Assembly (NCBI RefSeq): GCF_014145225.1
Contig: NZ_JABVCQ010000026.1
Span: 1 to 48,667 of the forward strand
Direction of reading: 5' to 3'
Source: Thiospirillum jenense
GTDB taxonomy: Bacteria > Pseudomonadota > Gammaproteobacteria > Chromatiales > Chromatiaceae
DNA: 48,667 bases
A program made the translations under genes and the position numbers. Each line of letters opens with the position of its first letter. Position 1 is the first letter of the stretch. This document shows positions 44,589-48,667 of the stretch, in pieces. Below the pieces are notes generated by a model. It did no database searches. It saw nothing but the letters and a program-made list of their open reading frames with translations, and was not told where the DNA came from.

Positions 44589-45475
44589 AAGTGTCCAGCG
44601 TCCTTTTGGCGGAACAGGCGGCAGGTGTGGCGCGTTGGCAACCGCCATACTTTGGGCCGCTGGTCATTCCTGAGCCGGAAGCAGAGGAAGCGCAACCCGA
44701 GCCGGTGGTCGAACCCGAACCGCCTGAGCCGACTTTTCCACCGCTAACCGCCGAAGAATTGGATGCTATCAAAACCGAAGGGTATAACCTCGGGTATCAC
44801 GACGGCTTTACTCGCGGCTATCAAGACGGCCGCAATCAGGGTTATCAAGAAATCGTCGCGGAAGTGCGCGCTCATGCCGAGCAGGTGCTGCAAACCCAAG
44901 TGCAGGCGCTGGAAAATGTGGCACGGGCGCTGGTTGATCCGCTTGCGGATGCCGCCGAGGCACTTGAACCGGAGTTGCTGTTACTGGTGACGACGCTGGC
45001 CGAGCAGGTGATTCAAAGCGAATTGACCACGCGCCCGACCTTGATTCAAAGCGTGTTGCAACAAGCACTTGACCGCTTGCCGGTACGCGGGCGGACGGTG
45101 CGAGTGCGATTGCATCCTGACGATCACCTCGTGTTATCCACCTATGCCGTTGATTTACCTGACACTTTTGTGTGGTTGCCCGACGAGGACATAACACGCG
45201 GCGGCTGTAGCATCGAAAGTAGCGCCAGCCGCATTGATGCGCGTTTAACCACTCGTTTGCAGCAAGCCGTGGCCGCGATTTGGGGCGACATGACCACGCC
45301 GCCACCGCCAGTGGTTGAGACCGCCCCGGTCACGCAACCCGTTGACGATACACAGAATTTGACAGCAGAAATCTCCGGTGATACTGGCGCGAGCGCTGGT
45401 GACGAAATTCCGACAGTTGAACCCGTCGCGCCGCCACCGCGCATGTCTGACCCCGCCGCCGGAGAATTGTTATGA
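44585..45475 (+). CDS. fliH: Flagellar assembly protein FliH
   Basis: Regulator of the export ATPase FliI, 296 residues. It starts with GTG at 44585, overlapping the fliG stop. A proline/glutamate-rich stretch (about residues 28-55) is followed by the typical [22 protein letters not shown] repeat of GxxxG-like turns and a C-terminal FliI-binding domain. A Pro/Thr-rich tail of about 50 residues follows, longer than usual. It is codon-biased to CTG/GCG like the end of fliG and the start of fliI. Confidence 0.88.
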   Translation: MKVSSVLLAEQAAGVARWQPPYFGPLVIPEPEAEEAQPEPVVEPEPPEPTFPPLTAEELDAIKTEGYNLGYHDGFTRGYQDGRNQGYQEIVAEVRAHAEQVLQTQVQALENVARALVDPLADAAEALEPELLLLVTTLAEQVIQSELTTRPTLIQSVLQQALDRLPVRGRTVRVRLHPDDHLVLSTYAVDLPDTFVWLPDEDITRGGCSIESSASRIDARLTTRLQQAVAAIWGDMTTPPPPVVETAPVTQPVDDTQNLTAEISGDTGASAGDEIPTVEPVAPPPRMSDPAAGELL

Positions 45476-46872
45476 GTGAGGACGTGATCCGCAACCTGCA
45501 AGAACAGAGTAGCGGTCAACTCAGTCAGGGGTTGCGCGAGCGGCTGCGCCAATCACGCCAGCGCGTCGAGCGCACCCCCGCGCCGCAACCCGAAGGTCGC
45601 CTATCGCGCATGGTCGGTATGACGCTGGAGGCGGAGGGCATTCGGCTCCCCGTCGGCGGTCGCGCCGTCATTCACACCGATCACGGCGGGCGATTAGCCG
45701 CTGAAGTGGTCGGTTTTCAAGGTGAACGCACCTTTTTAATGCCAGAAGGGCGGTTGGAAGGATTAACCCCGGGCGCTCGCATTGAACCATTAGAGCAGTC
45801 GCGGCGTATTGCCGTCGGCCCCGAGTTATTAGGTCGAGTGATTGACGCGAATGGCAAACCATTAGATGCACTTGGGCCATTGCGGGCGGATACGTTAGTA
45901 CCAATTGAAGGGCGGCCAATTAACCCATTAAAACGCGCCCCCGTCCGTGTGCCATTAGATGTCGGCATTCGTTCTATTAACGGGTTATTAGTCATCGGCC
46001 GCGGTCAACGCTTAGGGTTATTTGCCGGTAGCGGCGTGGGCAAGAGCGTCTTACTCGGGATGATGACGCGCCACACCGCAGCGGATGTCATTGTCGTCGG
46101 GTTAATTGGTGAACGCGGGCGGGAAGTGAATGAGTTTATTCACGATATTCTTGATGATGAATCACGCCAACGCACGGTCGTCGTCGCCGTCCCCGCCGAT
46201 CAACCGCCATTATTAAGACAGCACGGCGCGTGGGTCGCCACCACCGTTGCTGAATACTTCCGCGATCAAGGCAAACACGTTTTATTATTAATGGATTCAC
46301 TCACGCGCTTTGCCCAAGGAGCGCGGGAAATTGCAATGGCAATTGGTGAACCACCCGCCACCAAAGGCTATTCCGCATCGGTATTTGCCCGCCTGCCGCA
46401 ATTAGTTGAGCGCGCCGGCAATGGCGATGTGGGCGGCGGTTCTATTACCGCGTTCTATACCGTATTAGCCGAAGGTGACGATCAAAATGATCCAATTGTT
46501 GACGCGGCCCGCGCTATTCTTGACGGACACATTGTTTTATCGCGCACTATTGCCGAAACTGGGCGTTATCCGGCAATTGATGTCGGCGCATCTGTTTCGC
46601 GGGTAATGAGCGCGTTAATTACGCCTGAACATGAACGTGCCGCGCAACGCTTCCGCAGTCTCAGCGCAATTTATACCTTAAACCGCGATTTAATTGCCGT
46701 CGGTGCCTATCGGCGCGGCGCTGATCCATCATTAGATGAAGCCATTGCCATGCAACCGCGTTTAGAAGAATATTTACGGCAGGGGCGATTAGATGGCATT
46801 AGTTTTGAACGCGCACATAATGAACTCTTTACATTGCTGGGAATGCCCTTACCCATTAGGCACGCGGCATGA
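45472..46872 (+). CDS. fliI: Flagellum-specific export ATPase FliI
   Basis: Export ATPase of 466 residues. Walker A AGSGVGKS (185-192), [13 protein letters not shown], Walker [13 protein letters not shown] and the [23 protein letters not shown] catalytic segment are complete. It is related to the F1 beta subunit. Starts inside the fliH stop (ATGA). Codon use switches near 45690, from CTG/CTC-rich to TTA-rich, inside the gene. Confidence 0.97.
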   Translation: MSEDVIRNLQEQSSGQLSQGLRERLRQSRQRVERTPAPQPEGRLSRMVGMTLEAEGIRLPVGGRAVIHTDHGGRLAAEVVGFQGERTFLMPEGRLEGLTPGARIEPLEQSRRIAVGPELLGRVIDANGKPLDALGPLRADTLVPIEGRPINPLKRAPVRVPLDVGIRSINGLLVIGRGQRLGLFAGSGVGKSVLLGMMTRHTAADVIVVGLIGERGREVNEFIHDILDDESRQRTVVVAVPADQPPLLRQHGAWVATTVAEYFRDQGKHVLLLMDSLTRFAQGAREIAMAIGEPPATKGYSASVFARLPQLVERAGNGDVGGGSITAFYTVLAEGDDQNDPIVDAARAILDGHIVLSRTIAETGRYPAIDVGASVSRVMSALITPEHERAAQRFRSLSAIYTLNRDLIAVGAYRRGADPSLDEAIAMQPRLEEYLRQGRLDGISFERAHNELFTLLGMPLPIRHAA

Positions 46873-47327
46873 GTATTAAACGGTTCAAACGGCTGTTAAA
46901 GGTACACGAATTGCAAGAGAATCAAGCAGCCGTCGGATTAGCGACACGCTTGACTGAATTAGGTCGGCAAGAAGAACAATACCAACAATTAGAAAATTAT
47001 TTGCAATTATATTTAGATGCACCGGTGCCAAATGATATTCATCAAATGAAACAAATGGCATTTATTCGGCGCAATTTACGCGGGGCAATGGAACAGCAAG
47101 CGGTGCGTGTTAATACCGCGCAAGCCCATGCCGATCAAGCGCGGGCGGTATGGTTAATGCGTCATCGTGATAGTCAGTCTTTAATGAAGTTAATTGAACG
47201 CCAACGCGCTGCTGATACGATTATTGATAATCGGCGGCAGCAATTTGAACAAGACGCCTGGGCCACTCGCCGGGCATTTGACCGCCTACACGCAGAACAA
47301 ACTGCTGATTCATCATTAGAATCATAA
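46869..47327 (+). CDS. fliJ: Flagellar export chaperone FliJ
   Basis: Coiled-coil protein of 152 residues, basic at the start ([21 protein letters not shown]) and rich in Gln, Glu and Arg. It matches FliJ in size, position after fliI and helical make-up, and works as stalk of the export ATPase ring. The ATG overlaps the fliI stop (ATGA). Confidence 0.88.
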   Translation: MSIKRFKRLLKVHELQENQAAVGLATRLTELGRQEEQYQQLENYLQLYLDAPVPNDIHQMKQMAFIRRNLRGAMEQQAVRVNTAQAHADQARAVWLMRHRDSQSLMKLIERQRAADTIIDNRRQQFEQDAWATRRAFDRLHAEQTADSSLES

Positions 47328-47396
47328 CGCCTTTCTAATCCTGTTTTTTATTATCTACTATTGCGCATGTCGGTATCATGTCAGCGAGGCACGGTG

Positions 47397-48667
47397 ATGT
47401 TGTCTTTAAATAATCTATTACTGCAAAACACGCCCGCTCCAACGTCGCAGTCGCAGCCAATGATGACGGGCGATTTAACACGCGGCTTGGAATCAAATCC
47501 TGATGCGGTGGCGAATGGTGATTTCACCCGCGCATTAGAAACGCAACTCGATCAATTAGCCGAGCAATTGGGTTTGGATGGCGGGTTGGATATTCAACAT
47601 CTGGCCAGTCTTGATGCACAGGGTTTAATTGCTGAATTGCAGGCAATTATGCAAACGCAACCCGCTGCGCCGCCAATTGTTACGCCAACTGAATTAACAA
47701 CACCGTCGGCAGTTAATTCTGATTTAGGGTTGACTGATGCGGCAAAGTCATTAGCGGCATTGCGCTTGTTATTACAGGCGGGCATGAGTGCAACACAACA
47801 CGATTCGGCGGTCAATCAATCACCAAATATAACGCCGCCTGCGGATATGACGCTCGATGATAATACCGATCATTCCACGTTGTCGGCAATTACTAATGAA
47901 CTCAATCAATTGGCCCGGTATTGGTTGGAATATCCGGCAAGTCCGACGTCTATTGAAAATGCAACCGATGCGGAACAATCTGTTAATCCGGTATTGGAAC
48001 AAGCCGCGGCCGCTTGGCAGTCATTATCCCGTCGCGCCGATCAATCAAATACGGCGAGTCAATTAACAACCCCGGCGGTTGTGTCTTCGGGTGAGTTAAT
48101 CACGCCGCCAACAACGGTTTTGCAATCAAATGCCACTGCGGATGTGAATACAGCGCATTCAGTTCAAACTGCCCAACCAATCGTAGCTGATAACAGTGCG
48201 ACCACAACTTTATTAAATGCAATTTTAACGGCGCTGAATAACACGCAGCCGGCGGTTAATTCAACCCCGGCGGCGGGTGTAATTAATCAATCCACTGTGC
48301 CGCCGGTCAGTTCAACGCCGGCTAATAATGACGCGCAAACAACTTTATTAAATGCAATTTTAACGGCGCTGAATAACACGCAGCCGGCGGTTAATTCAAC
48401 CCCGGCGGCGGGTGTAATTAATCAATCCACTGTGCCGGCGGGCGGATCAACGCCGGTGAATAATGACGCGCAAACAACTTTATTAAATGCGATTTTAACG
48501 GCGGTGAATGGTAATAACGCGGCGGTTAATTCAACCCCGGCGGCGGGTGTAATTAATCAATCCACTGCGCCGGCGGGCAGATCAACGCCGGTGAATAATG
48601 ACGCGCAAACAACTTTATTAAATGCGATTTTAACGGCGGTGAATGGTAATAACGCGGCTGTTAATTC
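47397..48667 (+). CDS. fliK: Flagellar hook-length control protein FliK, N-terminal part (runs off the window)
   Basis: From ATG 47397, set by GAGG at 47386-47389, the frame stays open for 423 codons to the end of the window. It begins MLSLNNLLLQNTPAPTSQSQ, and is rich in Ala, Thr, Gln, Asn and Pro with few charges, as in the variable ruler part of FliK. The position after fliJ is the usual place of fliK. From 48204 four copies of a 45-residue repeat follow, with cores such as TTLLNAILTALNN and VNSTPAAGVINQST. The C-terminal switch domain that would prove FliK lies outside the window. Confidence 0.78.
   Translation, partial: MLSLNNLLLQNTPAPTSQSQPMMTGDLTRGLESNPDAVANGDFTRALETQLDQLAEQLGLDGGLDIQHLASLDAQGLIAELQAIMQTQPAAPPIVTPTELTTPSAVNSDLGLTDAAKSLAALRLLLQAGMSATQHDSAVNQSPNITPPADMTLDDNTDHSTLSAITNELNQLARYWLEYPASPTSIENATDAEQSVNPVLEQAAAAWQSLSRRADQSNTASQLTTPAVVSSGELITPPTTVLQSNATADVNTAHSVQTAQPIVADNSATTTLLNAILTALNNTQPAVNSTPAAGVINQSTVPPVSSTPANNDAQTTLLNAILTALNNTQPAVNSTPAAGVINQSTVPAGGSTPVNNDAQTTLLNAILTAVNGNNAAVNSTPAAGVINQSTAPAGRSTPVNNDAQTTLLNAILTAVNGNNAAVN
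48204..48667 (+). repeat. 135-bp tandem repeat inside fliK (four copies, last one cut by the window end)
   Basis: Copies begin at 48204, 48339, 48474 and 48609, exactly 135 bases apart (45 codons), keeping frame. The first roughly 100 bases of copies 1 and 2 are identical, and copy 4 is nearly identical to copy 3 over the 59 bases seen. The pairs 1-2 and 3-4 each differ little inside the pair but more between pairs (CTGAATAACACGCAGCC against GTGAATGGTAATAACGC), which suggests two rounds of recent duplication. Confidence 0.93.

Overview
The window is a chromosomal segment of a gammaproteobacterium. This rests on the gene set and order: uvrA, the 4.5S RNA followed by dnaX and ybaB, minCDE, dapE, znuACB-zur, pilBC, and a polar-type flagellar cluster with a FleQ-like activator and a sigma-54 promoter before fliE. 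A PEP-CTERM protein, an aryl-polyene-like gene set and two-domain polyphosphate:AMP phosphotransferase fit an environmental, surface-associated bacterium with a flagellum and type IV pili. I cannot name the genus. No tRNA, rRNA, insertion sequence, prophage or CRISPR array was recognised.

Layout. 0-3.2 kb: cobalamin gene cbiB/cobD (minus) and, divergent, a ThiF-nitroreductase fusion cut by an in-frame amber codon. 3.2-4.8 kb: a PEP-CTERM protein gene with a long upstream region carrying a sigma-54 promoter and three copies of a 19-bp dyad. 4.8-8.3 kb: a tightly overlapping five-gene minus-strand operon (ACP, membrane protein, AMP-ligase, hot-dog dehydratase, LpxL-like acyltransferase) resembling the accessory part of aryl-polyene/xanthomonadin clusters. 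8.4-14.0 kb: OsmC-like protein, patatin/outer-membrane protein, uvrA. 14.2-17.0 kb: SRP RNA, dnaX, ybaB, HIT protein. 17.2-20.7 kb: minC, minD, minE, dapE. 20.8-25.5 kb (minus): zinc uptake operon znuA-znuC-znuB-zur, running on into ampG. 26-30 kb: metK, acs and an NYN-nuclease/cold-shock protein. 30.3-33.5 kb: pilB, pilC. 33.7-35.2 kb: pap. 35.3-37.2 kb (minus): an orphan MotA/MotB-like pair resembling Zorya ZorA/ZorB. 37.7-40.8 kb: an unknown protein, a ComFB protein, a possible atypical PilZ protein and FleQ. 41.2 kb to the end: fliE-fliF-fliG-fliH-fliI-fliJ and the beginning of fliK, which contains 45-residue tandem repeats and runs off the window.

How it works together. The flagellar block reads as a class II cassette: FleQ with sigma-54 would fire the promoter at 41227-41242, giving the MS ring and switch (FliE, FliF, FliG), the export ATPase complex (FliH, FliI, FliJ) and the hook ruler FliK. 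The genes just before it are candidate cyclic-dinucleotide receptors, which would suit control of the switch between motility and attachment. The zinc operon carries its own repressor as a downstream gene.

Most notable: the amber-interrupted ThiF-nitroreductase gene, the sigma-54 promoter with three upstream dyads before the PEP-CTERM gene, the orphan ZorAB-like pair, the FliK tandem repeat, a cluster of hairpins with a boxA-like sequence between fleQ and fliE, and abrupt changes of codon usage inside single genes (dnaX, metK, acs, fliG, fliI).
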